Assembly: GCA_002170915.1 (NCBI GenBank)
Contig: NHHQ01000038.1
Span: forward strand, 1 to 43,656
DNA from: Rhodospirillaceae bacterium TMED167
GTDB lineage: Bacteria > Pseudomonadota > Alphaproteobacteria > Rhodospirillales_A > UBA2165
Direction: 5' to 3'
DNA: 43,656 bases
Shown here in pieces: positions 15,818 to 24,260 of the stretch; within the stretch, counting starts at the first letter, position 1; each line of letters starts with the position of its first letter. A program made the position numbers and the translations under genes. The notes beneath the pieces were generated by a model. The model saw nothing but the letters and a program-made list of their open reading frames with translations, was not told where the DNA came from and made no database searches.

Positions 15818-16033
15818 CTACTCCTCGAAGATCAGATCTTCGAGCAGCAGCATCACCAGCGATGCCACGTTCATGACACCACCGAGGACGATGAACAGAA
15901 CGCCGAACACAACGACATTCGCCTCACCGAGACCTTGGAACGCAAGCGCCCCAGCTCCCAGCAATGCGAGGCCGATACCGGCATCCTTGAGAAACTCCCG
16001 CGCAAAGCGGAAGATTTTCTTCTTGAAGGACAT
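15818..16033 (-). CDS. Small membrane protein, 71 aa, two helices
   Basis: A basic N-terminus (MSFKKKIFRFAREFLK) is followed by two hydrophobic Gly/Ala/Val-rich segments (about residues 18-34 and 39-64) and an acidic end LLLEDLIFEE. It is probably an inner-membrane hairpin. GGAGAAG precedes ATG 16031-16033. No family recognised; its neighbours are other very small membrane proteins. Confidence 0.7.
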   Translation of the reverse strand: MSFKKKIFRFAREFLKDAGIGLALLGAGALAFQGLGEANVVVFGVLFIVLGGVMNVASLVMLLLEDLIFEE

Positions 16034-16359
16034 AATCGCTTCTCCTCATTACTCGGAGTAACCAGCCCTAAACTCCGGTTATTTTTGAAGCCAAGGCGGG
16101 CGGTTAGAGGAGATCCCCCCAAAGGGAGCCTCCTCCCCTTGGCGGGTGATTTCAGGTAATTTTTGCTGCTGTTTTCAGAACCCCTTACCTGTTGCGGGAT
16201 TCTTTCCGGTTTCAGCAGAAAGCGCTTAGCACTTGCTGGAAAGCCGGGTTGCTGCTCGTTTTCATCTTTGCCCCGATGGGACAGAGATGCTCCTATGAAA
16301 GTCGCTAACGCAAGCCCCTTTGCAGGGGTACGCGACAAGCTGTCATTACCACTTTTCAT
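15871..16359 (-). CDS. Doubtful reading frame behind a terminator-like hairpin
   Basis: AAGGAGACACTT directly before ATG 16357-16359 is a good ribosome site, and the order terminator-like hairpin, ribosome site, ATG matches its neighbours. The frame then reads through the next leader hairpins and overlaps the start of the 71-aa membrane gene in another frame, ending only at 15871. The expected stop just before the leader (TGA at about 16150) is out of frame by one. Either the gene carries a frameshift or the ORF has a long overlapping tail. The translated product is Ser/Lys/Pro-rich with no motif. Confidence 0.3.
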   Translation of the reverse strand: MKSGNDSLSRTPAKGLALATFIGASLSHRGKDENEQQPGFPASAKRFLLKPERIPQQVRGSENSSKNYLKSPAKGRRLPLGGSPLTARLGFKNNRSLGLVTPSNEEKRLCPSRRKSSALRGSFSRMPVSASHCWELGRLRSKVSVRRMSLCSAFCSSSSVVS

Positions 16360-16375
16360 AAGTGTCTCCTTAGAT

Positions 16376-16411
16376 AAAAAAAGGCGACCCCTTCCTCTCG
16401 GAGAGGTCACC
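16376..16411 (-). terminator. Terminator-like hairpin inside operon ii
   Basis: GGTGACC/GGTCGCC arms with an inner CTC/GAG pairing are followed on the minus strand by seven T residues. It directly follows the stop of the CobT-like gene, but genes continue on the same strand downstream with no new promoter box, so it must either attenuate or be read through. Confidence 0.65.
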
Positions 16412-16429
16412 CTGTTTCAAATACCCCTG

Positions 16430-18328
16430 TTAGGCCGCAGTAGCAGTCAGAGACCGCTCCATTAACTTAAACAGGGTTCTTTGCAGGTCAGCCGCATCAT
16501 CAATCACGATGTTCGTAGGGAACAACGCAGACACGGCTGACGTTTCGATGCCGATGCCGACCATATCAATGTCGCTTCGGTCACAGAGGTCGATAACCGC
16601 CTTACAGGGAGCGACCCGACTGGGTTCTCCATCCGTCACGACGATCATCATTTTCCGCTCCTCACGAGTCTTGCTCAGCTCATAGGCTGCATACCAGACG
16701 GCTTCTGCCATCGGTGTGCTCCCACGAGGTCCGAGCATGAAACGACCCGATTGGTTGAGAACATTCTCTCCATGCTTCACGACACTGAAGACCGGCTGGC
16801 TTCGATTGCCCATGAAGAAGGTCACGGCAGGGTTAACACCAGGAATAGGCTCCAGCGCAAGCGCTAGTGCCAAGGCCGATTCACGCGCTACTTCATAGCG
16901 TGTTTTCGCCCCCTGTGCCTGGCTAACCTTGTTGCCCATTGACCCGCTCATGTCCACCAGGATATGCACCGCCGTATTAGGACGCTGCCTTTCCGTGGGT
17001 GTACGGAAAACGCGAGTATCCCCAGCAACCACGCGATAGAGGCTACGGGTATCCAGACGTTTACCTGACCGCTTGTTTCGGCTACCAGAGCGCTGGCTGG
17101 CTTGCACCAAACCGTAGAGCTGGCTCCGAATCTTCGAGGTCGTGCTTTTCACTGAATCAACCAGTTGACGGCCCTGCGGGTGCTTAGGCGAAGCCACAGC
17201 ACTGCGAACCGTTTGATAGTGAGGGTCTCCCCCCTGGTCAGCGGTTTTCTCAAGTTCAGCTCTCAATGACTCGTGCGCGTCACCGAGCAAGTCATCACCT
17301 TGAGCATTCAGCACTTGTCGAATAACTTCAGCGGCATTTTTCTTCTCGTCAGAACCAGCGCCATTGCCAGATTGGCCCTGGCTGGAGTCAGACTTCTGCC
17401 CGTCACTATCACCGTTCGGCGATTGCGATGAGCCCTTGTCCGCCCCTTGCTGGTCCGACTGTCCTTTTGAGGACTGCCCCTTCTGATCATCTTTACCAGG
17501 TTCACCATTTTTACCGGTGTCACCTTTCTGGTCGTCCTGCGATTGGTCAGCGTTCTTCTGCTGACCTCCCTGGTCGCCCTTCTGGTTATCCTGGTTTTTC
17601 TGACCTTGGGAGTCATCATTCCCACCAGCCGACCCGTTTGGACTTTGCTGCTGTTGCTGGCTTTGCCCTTGGTCTGACTGCTGTTGTTGCTGTTGCTGCT
17701 GCTCTTCCTTCTGCTTTTCCTCTTCGAGCATCTTCATGATCTCTTCAGTGAGAGCTACCGCTTCAGCCGTTGACTTAGCGCCAACCGCTTTACGGAGCAA
17801 AGCATTGAGTCGAACAACAACTCCACGCGGGAATGCTTGTTCAAGCGCCACCTTGGCTGAATCCAAGTATGGCTGTAGGACCGATTGCCCTACCGCCTGC
17901 GATCGCAGCCAGTAAAGACAAAAGGCTTCGAGGATCGAGGCCGGATGATCATCCTTCGTGACGTGCTGATAATGACCCGCTTGGGCCATGTACCGAGCAA
18001 CTTCATTCAGGGTTTGAGCAGTGCCGGGGTAAATCTCGATCATTCCCCGCTCGATGCGACAATCCTCCAGGATGTTGGAAAGGTCGGCGTGAAGCCCCGG
18101 ACGCCGCACCACCGAAAAATCGGTGAGGCGAACGTGAGCTGCTTCATGAGCGAGGTAACCCCAAACAGCGTCCATGTGCGGATAGCTGTCCGGGATATTG
18201 GGGACCACGATGGTTTGTCCATCGGTATAGGCGGTGTCGCCACCGATGGCTACTTTCACACCGAACTTCTCACCATAGGCGGCGGCCACGATAGGAAGTG
18301 CGCTGTAGATGGTTTTGCGTTTTGACAT
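16430..18328 (-). CDS. CobT-like von Willebrand factor A protein, 632 aa
   Basis: The N-terminal part has a zinc-peptidase-like HEAAH (61-65) in a helix. A low-complexity linker (about residues 225-345) is rich in Gln, Asp, Gly, Ser and Asn. The C-terminal VWA domain shows the metal-ion site DMSGS (459-463), GSTP (about 537-540) and TDGEPS (about 566). This is the layout of CobT-type partners of CobS/MoxR AAA+ ATPases. The matching AAA+ protein is encoded at 24922-25890, and the DUF3150-type protein directly upstream. Such trios occur on SXT/IncA/C-like elements without cobalamin genes, so cobalt insertion is unlikely; a chaperone-like remodelling role is inferred. Start at ATG 18326-18328 with AGGAGAAG. 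Confidence 0.85.
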   Translation of the reverse strand: MSKRKTIYSALPIVAAAYGEKFGVKVAIGGDTAYTDGQTIVVPNIPDSYPHMDAVWGYLAHEAAHVRLTDFSVVRRPGLHADLSNILEDCRIERGMIEIYPGTAQTLNEVARYMAQAGHYQHVTKDDHPASILEAFCLYWLRSQAVGQSVLQPYLDSAKVALEQAFPRGVVVRLNALLRKAVGAKSTAEAVALTEEIMKMLEEEKQKEEQQQQQQQQSDQGQSQQQQQSPNGSAGGNDDSQGQKNQDNQKGDQGGQQKNADQSQDDQKGDTGKNGEPGKDDQKGQSSKGQSDQQGADKGSSQSPNGDSDGQKSDSSQGQSGNGAGSDEKKNAAEVIRQVLNAQGDDLLGDAHESLRAELEKTADQGGDPHYQTVRSAVASPKHPQGRQLVDSVKSTTSKIRSQLYGLVQASQRSGSRNKRSGKRLDTRSLYRVVAGDTRVFRTPTERQRPNTAVHILVDMSGSMGNKVSQAQGAKTRYEVARESALALALALEPIPGVNPAVTFFMGNRSQPVFSVVKHGENVLNQSGRFMLGPRGSTPMAEAVWYAAYELSKTREERKMMIVVTDGEPSRVAPCKAVIDLCDRSDIDMVGIGIETSAVSALFPTNIVIDDAADLQRTLFKLMERSLTATAA

Positions 18329-18409
18329 ATCTCTTCTCCTGGTAGAGCTGGCGAAAAGACATGCCACCCCCAAGAGGGGTGGCTGCCCCTCCGGGGTTGG
18401 TTTGCCTGA

Positions 18410-19744
18410 TTAGAAGAACGCATCCTCCGCGTCATCTTCAAATTCAGGCATGACTACCGGTTGCGGATCCACATCGTCAGCTTGAGCCGATTCGTGAGCG
18501 TATTCCGGGTCTATTACGATTTCATAGTCAGTGACTACTTCTGGTTCATGGTTCGTTTCAGCTTCAGCCACAGGTTCTTCTGGGGCCTCCGCTTGAACCG
18601 GCGTTTCAGAAGCAGGTGCTTCTTCGTCACCGGCAAACTGCTGAAAGAAACGGTCCATATCAGCTTCAAGATCCTCCAGAGGAGGCTCTTCCGGAGCGGC
18701 TTCCTGTTGCGCTGTAGCCTCGTCGGCCACCTCGCTTTCAGTTTCGCCAAGCTCTCCGCGCTCTTCGGCTGTCAGCGGCTCGTAGGGCAAATCGCCACTA
18801 TCACCACCTTTTACTTCAGATTGCGAAGCTGGTTCCTGCTTGCCTTGCGTCTCAGCACCCAATACACCTTCAGGGGTGACTGATTCGGTCATGCCAGCAA
18901 GTGTGACAGCACCGGTCGCGTACTCTTCGATACGCTGACGGTCACTCATAATGAGCACTGCTGCCAGGACTTGATAGAAGAAAGGCGCTTGAATTACACG
19001 ACCTTGAGCATGTTGCTCATATCCGCGCAGAGTCTCATCCAACAGGTTAACCAGTGGAATGAGAGAACCGTTCAAAAAGGACAGTCCATCTACTTTGTCA
19101 CGGATATTCTTCAATGTGATGCGGGTTGTAACACCGCACGTTTCTCGACCCGAGAGGTTCTTCGAGAAGAACTTTTGGGCCTCTTCAGTAACTTCGTCCA
19201 AAAGGTCTCGACCCAGGCTTTCAACCTTACGATTAAGGCTCTTGGCTGTTGGGTCATTGTCACTGATTGGCTGGATCATGAAGACCTGGTACTCAAAACC
19301 AATCCGCTTCTCAACAGCAGTCCTTGGAAGGGCTCCTGCGCGAATGGCGGTTTCGTATTCAGGATTTTCGGTGATCCATTCTTCAACAGCAGCGTTGTAG
19401 CCGTTGATGAAGGTTTGTTTCAACGCTTCAAACTCTACGCTGACCGCATTGAGTTTGTCGCAGATTTCGTCTGCTTTGCTGGCAGGAACGGCAAAACCGT
19501 TCATGAACGGCATACCGTAGCTCAGCAACAGACGGCGGGTTTCTGTTTTCAGCCGGTTAAAGCCTTTCAGCTTGGCCGGGTCACAGATCTTCTTTGAACC
19601 TAATTGCGCAACCTTTTCTGGAGGGATTTCGCCACCCTCACCCAGCTTCAAATCAGCGGGGCTAAGGCGGGTCTGTCCGCTCCAGATGTCAAAATCGACG
19701 TGGATTACACAAAGGCTTTCGAGGTGTTGAACAGTGTTGCTCAT
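18410..19744 (-). CDS. DUF3150-type protein, 444 aa
   Basis: Soluble helical protein. The first ~300 residues resemble the DUF3150 family that accompanies CobS/CobT-like genes on conjugative elements. The last ~150 residues are a very acidic, Glu/Ala/Pro-rich tail ending DAEDAFF. The frame is open upstream to 19993, but ATG 19742-19744 has GGAGTGCATC and the repeated leader, so the shorter form is right. It is the first gene of operon ii behind activator-box promoter 19938-19989 and element copy 5. The family name rests on pattern memory and context. Confidence 0.7.
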   Translation of the reverse strand: MSNTVQHLESLCVIHVDFDIWSGQTRLSPADLKLGEGGEIPPEKVAQLGSKKICDPAKLKGFNRLKTETRRLLLSYGMPFMNGFAVPASKADEICDKLNAVSVEFEALKQTFINGYNAAVEEWITENPEYETAIRAGALPRTAVEKRIGFEYQVFMIQPISDNDPTAKSLNRKVESLGRDLLDEVTEEAQKFFSKNLSGRETCGVTTRITLKNIRDKVDGLSFLNGSLIPLVNLLDETLRGYEQHAQGRVIQAPFFYQVLAAVLIMSDRQRIEEYATGAVTLAGMTESVTPEGVLGAETQGKQEPASQSEVKGGDSGDLPYEPLTAEERGELGETESEVADEATAQQEAAPEEPPLEDLEADMDRFFQQFAGDEEAPASETPVQAEAPEEPVAEAETNHEPEVVTDYEIVIDPEYAHESAQADDVDPQPVVMPEFEDDAEDAFF

Positions 19745-19812
19745 GATGCACTCCTTACGGATGTAGAGGGCGCACCAGTAGCCCCAGGGGCACGATGCGC
19801 CCCAATGGGGAT
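19742..19812 (-). repeat. Leader repeat, copy 3 of 3
   Basis: Matches 6888-6958 almost base for base and continues into structured element copy 5, as copy 1 does into element copy 1. Confidence 0.9.
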
Positions 19813-19821
19813 GATTGAAAT

Positions 19822-19928
19822 TTGCTGTTTGTTTGGGGAGGCCAGCTACCTCTTTCACTCTCGCGTGGAGAGCAAAACCTGTTTTCCAAGTTATTTGGCT
19901 CAAGCGTCCAAACGACTTGGGGAACAGG
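19822..19928 (-). ncRNA. Structured leader element, copy 5 (operon ii)
   Basis: P3 GAGG-TAGCTGG-CCTC (19838-19852), P1 CTCTC/GAGAG (19858-19872), P2 ACTTGGGGAACAGG with CCTGTTTTCCAAGT (19914-19927 with 19879-19891). The predicted start site (about 19931) lies at the very edge of P2, so the RNA would begin with this structure. Confidence 0.75.
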
Positions 19929-19937
19929 CTTGATTTG

Positions 19938-19989
19938 ATATTACCCCAGCCCCAAACGGGGTGCCACGCTGTAACCGCCCTTTTCGGGC
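19938..19989 (-). promoter_or_regulatory. Activator-box promoter of operon ii
   Basis: Box GCCCGAAAAGGGC (19977-19989), 33 bp, then TAATAT (19938-19943). It follows the terminator of operon i directly. Confidence 0.7.
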
Positions 19990-20000
19990 GCAAAGTAGAA

Positions 20001-20023
20001 ATCCCGCCCCGAAGGGCAGGATT
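20001..20023 (-). terminator. Terminator of operon i
   Basis: ATCCTGCCC-TTCG-GGGCGGGAT stem with UUCG loop, followed by TTCTACTTT, 7 bp after the stop of the PAPS-reductase-like gene. Confidence 0.65.
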
Positions 20024-20029
20024 GGTGGG

Positions 20030-21157
20030 TCAGCTTGCCCCAGCCGACAAACCGCTATACGCGCCAGCAGGCAGTATCCACGGTTGGTTCTCTGGAACAA
20101 AGATTGGCAGCTCGTACTCATTGCGACTTGCCTGGCGAAGCGCCAGCTCATCATCAATGTCCAAGGGCTCTGCCATTGCAGCTCTCTCGATGACGGTTTT
20201 GCCGTTCCGACTGATTGCGGTCCCGAACTCCTCCTCGTACTGAGAAATCGCTTGGGCTCGCTCCGGCCAGTAATGCGCTATGGTTGCCCATATCCGATCA
20301 CCGTTGAAGATGCAGGTCTGGCAACTGGACCGCCCCCACCCGAGCCGGTATGGCACTGGTGGATTGATACGCCAGTCACAGAGCATCTGCCATACTTCCT
20401 CTTCGCTTAGGTGCAGCACCGGCCTCCAGGCATCAACATGACGCGGCTTCAGCGGCTTCGCGCTTTTGCGAACAGTATCAGTTGAATGTGGCTCCAACTG
20501 GTTGTACTTGGCCCGATTGCTTGATTCCTCGCGGCGCTCGCCCGTCACGAACAACACCTTTTTGTCGATGAATCGTTCCTGGCAAGTTACCGCCCTGCGG
20601 CCTACATCTATCTTCAGCGCACTGGAACACCAGCGCGTTTGAAGGCTTGCAGCCTGCTGCGGGAATTTACGTCGAGTAGCCTCCTTTGCTGCTTCGCGGG
20701 TCAACTCAACAATGCCATCTGGAGTACCAACCATGTGTGAATGGCTTCGGGAGTTGTGCTTGAGCATCTCTCCCTTAAAGCCATGCTTCAGCCATGAGAA
20801 GTACAGGGGCATATTCAGCGATTCCGCCAGCTTTACGCAGTAGTCATCAATGAACGGCCAATCCATGAAGCTCTCGGCGGCCTCCTGCCCATCTACCAAG
20901 TGGTGCCACAGCTCTATCCGGGAAGCCGGAAAACCTCGGTCCAAAAGGTATTTGAGCGCCGCCAGCGAGTCTTTGCCACCGGACATGCAAACTACAGCGA
21001 TGTCATAGTCAAGCTCGATGTCGGGAGCATCGAAAAACACACCCGGCATTGCTGGCTGACGCGCAATGATGTCTTTCGGTTCAAGACCAAATAGGTTCAT
21101 TTGTGCGTCAGGTATTATCACGCGGTCATCGTATGTATCTGACAGTGCGTTGTTCAT
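20030..21157 (-). CDS. PAPS-reductase/ATP-pyrophosphatase-like protein, 375 aa
   Basis: The PP-loop signature SGGKDS (59-64) that grips ATP or PAPS pyrophosphate is clear, and a C-x2-C pair (SSCQTC, about residue 280) lies in the C-terminal half. The family includes phosphoadenosine phosphosulfate reductases and sulfur-transfer enzymes such as DndC. No dndB/D/E neighbours are seen, so DNA phosphorothioation is not supported. Similar genes occur next to recombination genes on SXT/IncA/C-like elements; the substrate is unknown. GGAGG precedes ATG 21155-21157. It is the last gene of operon i, preceded by element copy 6. Confidence 0.82.
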   Translation of the reverse strand: MNNALSDTYDDRVIIPDAQMNLFGLEPKDIIARQPAMPGVFFDAPDIELDYDIAVVCMSGGKDSLAALKYLLDRGFPASRIELWHHLVDGQEAAESFMDWPFIDDYCVKLAESLNMPLYFSWLKHGFKGEMLKHNSRSHSHMVGTPDGIVELTREAAKEATRRKFPQQAASLQTRWCSSALKIDVGRRAVTCQERFIDKKVLFVTGERREESSNRAKYNQLEPHSTDTVRKSAKPLKPRHVDAWRPVLHLSEEEVWQMLCDWRINPPVPYRLGWGRSSCQTCIFNGDRIWATIAHYWPERAQAISQYEEEFGTAISRNGKTVIERAAMAEPLDIDDELALRQASRNEYELPIFVPENQPWILPAGAYSGLSAGAS

Positions 21158-21321
21158 AGGTTGCCTCCATGAGTAAGGTCCACCAGCACCCGACAGGGGC
21201 CAATGGACTTGCTTTAAATTCTCCCGAGGGAGTTATCAGTTAAAGGACTCTCCCCTGCCGGGGAAAGCGTTGCACTAAGATGGGTTCCCTGCGCCGGACA
21301 GACGCCTGGATATGTGGGATA

Positions 21322-21425
21322 TGCTGTTTGTTTGAAGAGGCCAGCTACCTCATTTCACTCTCATTGAGAGTAAAACCGCCTTTCCGGCATAGACTCGCTG
21401 GGGAATCTAAGCGGGAAAGGGGGCG
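21322..21425 (-). ncRNA. Structured element, copy 6 (internal to operon i)
   Basis: P3 GAGG-TAGCTGG-CCTC (21337-21351), P1 CTCTC/GAGAG (21358-21370), P2 CGCCTTTCC with GGGAAAGGGGGCG (21377-21385 with 21413-21425). P2 overlaps the arm of the terminator-like hairpin after exo, so the two structures exclude each other. Confidence 0.75.
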
Positions 21426-21435
21426 TTACGCCCCC
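21419..21435 (-). terminator. Terminator-like hairpin after exo
   Basis: GGGGGCG-TAA-CGCCCCC followed on the minus strand by TTTCCC. It lies 14 bp after the exo stop and shares bases with P2 of element copy 6. The T run is short. Confidence 0.5.
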
Positions 21436-21449
21436 AGACCAGTCGCCCC

Positions 21450-22460
21450 CTAAAAATAAGAGGATTCGACTTCTTCCGGCATGTAGTCGAGCGGTGCAAG
21501 CACCTCCTCGTCCACAATGTACCGTGGCTTGACAGAATCGGTCACCGTGACACGGCACCGTTCTCCAGCTTCGTCTCTGTACTTGTCGATGTCGTCAGGC
21601 TTAACACCGGACGCCTTCTCTTCAAGCAGCTTCTTGTAATTCACCCGTCCAGCCACTTTGTAGCGAGTTACCATCACACCGCCGTAGTCAGCGTGAAAGT
21701 ATTCGCCCATCAGAGACTTCATATCGTCCAGCAAAGGTTTTTGCTTATCCTGAAGCTCACTCAGTCGCTGTTTAAGCTCCTGAATCTCAGCATCATAGAT
21801 TCGGTATTCCTCTGCTGCACTGATCCATCGCTCGGCCTGCTTCCCGTGAGGGATATACAAATCGCGCTCAGGATCTTTTTCGGGTTCCTTACGTTCCAGC
21901 ACTTGCTGCCAGAACTCCTTGGCTTGCGCCAGCAGTTCATTGAGCATGGCTTCATCGCGAGTAATCACAAACTCTCGGAGTTCACCTTCGTACCAGAACA
22001 CCAACCAGCCCTTGTCCGCGCCAGTAACCAGCAATTGATGCTGGACCTGTGCATAGTAGAGCTGATATGGCTTGCTGTTGACGCCGTTCGCGCAAACGTC
22101 CTTCCAGACGCTCTCGCTTGGGCACTTCAGCTCGGCAGGCTCCCCATCTCCAGTTAAACCATCCAAAGAGGCTCGCAGGAGAGGGTTCTGTGCAGATTCA
22201 ACGCAGACAGGAAGAAGCAAATCGTTGTGCTTCGCTTCAAATGCCTGGCGGGCCTTATCTTCGTTCTCAACCCCTCGACGAACGAGAGGATTCAAACTTA
22301 GATCGACCTCACGGGCATAGCCCGTTTTCTCTGCCCAGAGTCGCCACCGAGTTTTATACGGTGACCGGTTAAGCAGAATGGTCGCGTCAGTGGCAGTTAT
22401 GCCGCCTTTACGCCATTCCAACCAATCATCGTCTCGTTGGGACAAATTGATGATTTTCAT
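21450..22460 (-). CDS. exo: Lambda-exonuclease-type (YqaJ) recombination nuclease, 336 aa
   Basis: 5'-3' double-strand DNA exonuclease that makes 3' overhangs for the annealase encoded next door. The N-terminus DDDWLEWRKGGITATDA matches the start of YqaJ/lambda Exo enzymes. The metal-binding core appears as SLDG (about residue 98) followed by PAELKCP (about 105-111), the D...ExK nuclease signature. The C-terminal part is coiled-coil-like (residues 215-250). It sits immediately downstream of bet and ssb, as in SXT. GGAGAG precedes ATG 22458-22460, and the leader hairpin is a near-perfect GGGAG/CTCCC structure. Confidence 0.92.
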   Translation of the reverse strand: MKIINLSQRDDDWLEWRKGGITATDATILLNRSPYKTRWRLWAEKTGYAREVDLSLNPLVRRGVENEDKARQAFEAKHNDLLLPVCVESAQNPLLRASLDGLTGDGEPAELKCPSESVWKDVCANGVNSKPYQLYYAQVQHQLLVTGADKGWLVFWYEGELREFVITRDEAMLNELLAQAKEFWQQVLERKEPEKDPERDLYIPHGKQAERWISAAEEYRIYDAEIQELKQRLSELQDKQKPLLDDMKSLMGEYFHADYGGVMVTRYKVAGRVNYKKLLEEKASGVKPDDIDKYRDEAGERCRVTVTDSVKPRYIVDEEVLAPLDYMPEEVESSYF

Positions 22461-22530
22461 GGATCTCTCCTTTGATTAAAGGGAGATCCCCCCTGACAGG
22501 GGGGAGACTCCCTCCCTTCAGGGGGATGGT

Positions 22531-23514
22531 TTACTGCTCTTCAGGCCCTCCCTGACCAAAGAAGTCATCTTCTTCGGGAAGTGGCGGCTCTTCAGAACCA
22601 GACTGGCGGCCTTCAGCCGGGATGTAGGTAGCGTTACCCTCACCTTCAGCTTCTTGCTCACCATAGTTGGTGTTGAGTGGCTCCATTGCATCCAGCTCTC
22701 TGTCACGGAGGAACTGGGTAGCGTATTCCAACTCTGCACCTTGGAAACGCTCACCGGCATACTGGTGTGCTGCACTCCAAGCATTTTGCTTAACAGCGCG
22801 GTTTGCCAGTTGCTGCAAAATCGGATCCATTTTCTTGTGGTCGATTTGCAGCGGCTGTCGTGAGGCGTCCTGAGTCATGTGAGGTAGGTTGGCAACAGCC
22901 GGGTTAATGGCCGACGCCTGTTCCATCTCACGCATACGTTCCGCTTCATCCTGGTCGTAAATTCCCACGAAGCCGAAGGCTACGCGAGAACACTGGATGA
23001 GCGACTTGTGACGAAGCTGACGCTTGGTGTGAGTCTGCCAGGGGCCATCAACGGTATAAGCACCGTTGCGACCTTGGCCCTGGAAAGGCTCGCGGTACAC
23101 TTCATCCAGGAACTCCCTGATCTTGATTGGCCGCGTCCGGTCTTTCCGGTACATCACGGTCTCAATCCACTCAGGGCATTCCACTTTGGCACCCGGCATT
23201 TTGACCATCTTGTCCGCGTACACGAACTCGACGCCATCATACTGAGAGTGCTCATTGATGATGCGACTCCACCCATCAACCCCAACTACAGGGATGATGC
23301 CGTTGTTTTTATCAGGAAACGCATAGATTTCCCGAGTAAACGGATTCAGCTTGTACTGTTCAGCCACAATCAACAGAGTCATCATCTGCTCGTTGGTTGG
23401 GGCGCTGCCGTCTCGCTGCTTGAACGCGGTAGCCTTCAAAGTTTCATAGAACTTGTTGCTGTCCACGCCATAGCGGCTGGCGATACGGGTCACGAGGGAT
23501 TTGCTATCGGACAT
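22531..23514 (-). CDS. bet: Bet/RecT-type single-strand annealing protein, 327 aa
   Basis: Phage-type recombinase that anneals complementary single strands. The body from residue 5 to 190 matches lambda Bet homologues (MSDSKSLVTRIASRYGVD, NPFTREIYAFPDKNNG, VDGWSRIINEH). The C-terminal 90 residues are variable and acidic, ending EDDFFGQGGPEEQ. It forms a cassette with ssb upstream and exo downstream; such cassettes drive RecA-independent recombination in SXT/R391 and IncA/C elements. AGGAG precedes ATG 23512-23514. Confidence 0.93.
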   Translation of the reverse strand: MSDSKSLVTRIASRYGVDSNKFYETLKATAFKQRDGSAPTNEQMMTLLIVAEQYKLNPFTREIYAFPDKNNGIIPVVGVDGWSRIINEHSQYDGVEFVYADKMVKMPGAKVECPEWIETVMYRKDRTRPIKIREFLDEVYREPFQGQGRNGAYTVDGPWQTHTKRQLRHKSLIQCSRVAFGFVGIYDQDEAERMREMEQASAINPAVANLPHMTQDASRQPLQIDHKKMDPILQQLANRAVKQNAWSAAHQYAGERFQGAELEYATQFLRDRELDAMEPLNTNYGEQEAEGEGNATYIPAEGRQSGSEEPPLPEEDDFFGQGGPEEQ

Positions 23515-23611
23515 GGTGTTTCTCCTGTTCTTATCAGAGAACTGATCGAATTAGGGACACCATGACCCCCAGGGGGCAGGTGCCCCCGTTTGGGGTTAGA
23601 TAGAAAAGATG

Positions 23612-23710
23612 TCAGGGCTCACAAAGAACCCCGGCATTGATTGCGTTGCAGTAGTGCGTAGACTTAACCCCCTTCCAGCGGATGAAGCCGCATGAAGGGA
23701 ATATCATCAT
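23612..23710 (-). CDS. Possible 32-aa overlapping ORF or frameshifted ssb tail
   Basis: An ATG at 23708-23710, inside the acidic tip of ssb and one base out of frame, opens a 32-residue frame with three Cys residues and the phrase [15 protein letters not shown]. It ends at 23612, about 12 bp before the bet leader. In this region stops normally lie close to the next leader, whereas the ssb stop (23664) lies unusually far from it. Ribosome site is weak. It could be a separate small protein, a frameshift product of ssb, or chance. Confidence 0.3.
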   Translation of the reverse strand: MMIFPSCGFIRWKGVKSTHYCNAINAGVLCEP

Positions 23711-24203
23711 CCCAGCCGGGAGCACCGGGGCCACCAGCGCCAGCAGATGCTGGTACTGGGTCAGGTTGCCGAGCCGGAGCCCGAGCAGGAGCCTGATGCC
23801 CACCCTGCTGATTTGTACCGCCAGAACGATTCTGCCCCTGCGGAGCCGACCCTTGGTCACTTCGCTCACTGCGGTCGAGAATTTGCATCTCTTTGCAGTG
23901 GACTTCCGTGACCCAGCGGTCAATACCATCTTGGCCTGTCCATTTCCGGGTGCGGTTGCTCCCTTCCAGGTAGACTTGCGACCCCTTTTTCAAGCGGTCA
24001 CGAGCCCGTTCGGCCAAATGCTTTTTCACTACCACACGATGCCATTCAGTGTGCTCTTGCCACTCACCTGTTTCTCGGTCCTTCCAGCTATTGCTGGTTG
24101 CGATACTTAGATTTGCGACTGCATCACCGCTCGGCATGTAGCGGACTTCAGGGTCAGCGCCGAGGTTACCCAGCAGCGTGACTTTGTTAACACCTTGAGA
24201 CAT
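23664..24203 (-). CDS. ssb: Single-stranded DNA-binding protein, 179 aa
   Basis: The OB-fold (residues 1-110) is typical: [22 protein letters not shown] start, [15 protein letters not shown] Gln/Gly/Pro/Ala-rich linker (115-160) follows. The acidic interaction tip DDDIPF is present but is not the end: MRLHPLEGG follows, nine residues longer than canonical SSB, in which the tip must normally be free to bind partners. It protects ssDNA during transfer and recombination. First of the ssb-bet-exo cassette. TGGAGG precedes ATG 24201-24203. Confidence 0.93.
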   Translation of the reverse strand: MSQGVNKVTLLGNLGADPEVRYMPSGDAVANLSIATSNSWKDRETGEWQEHTEWHRVVVKKHLAERARDRLKKGSQVYLEGSNRTRKWTGQDGIDRWVTEVHCKEMQILDRSERSDQGSAPQGQNRSGGTNQQGGHQAPARAPARQPDPVPASAGAGGPGAPGWDDDIPFMRLHPLEGG

Positions 24204-24260
24204 AAAAACCTCCAGTAGAGGAAGAGACTGCCCTGCGGGCGACCTCTCCCCTTGCTTTGT

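Noticed and set aside
16430..18328. Cobalamin biosynthesis
   Set aside because: CobS/CobT similarity exists, but no CobN or other cobalamin gene is in the window, and such pairs have other roles on plasmids.
20030..21157. DNA phosphorothioation (dnd) system
   Set aside because: Only a PAPS-reductase-like protein is present; no DndB, DndD or DndE-like neighbours are visible.
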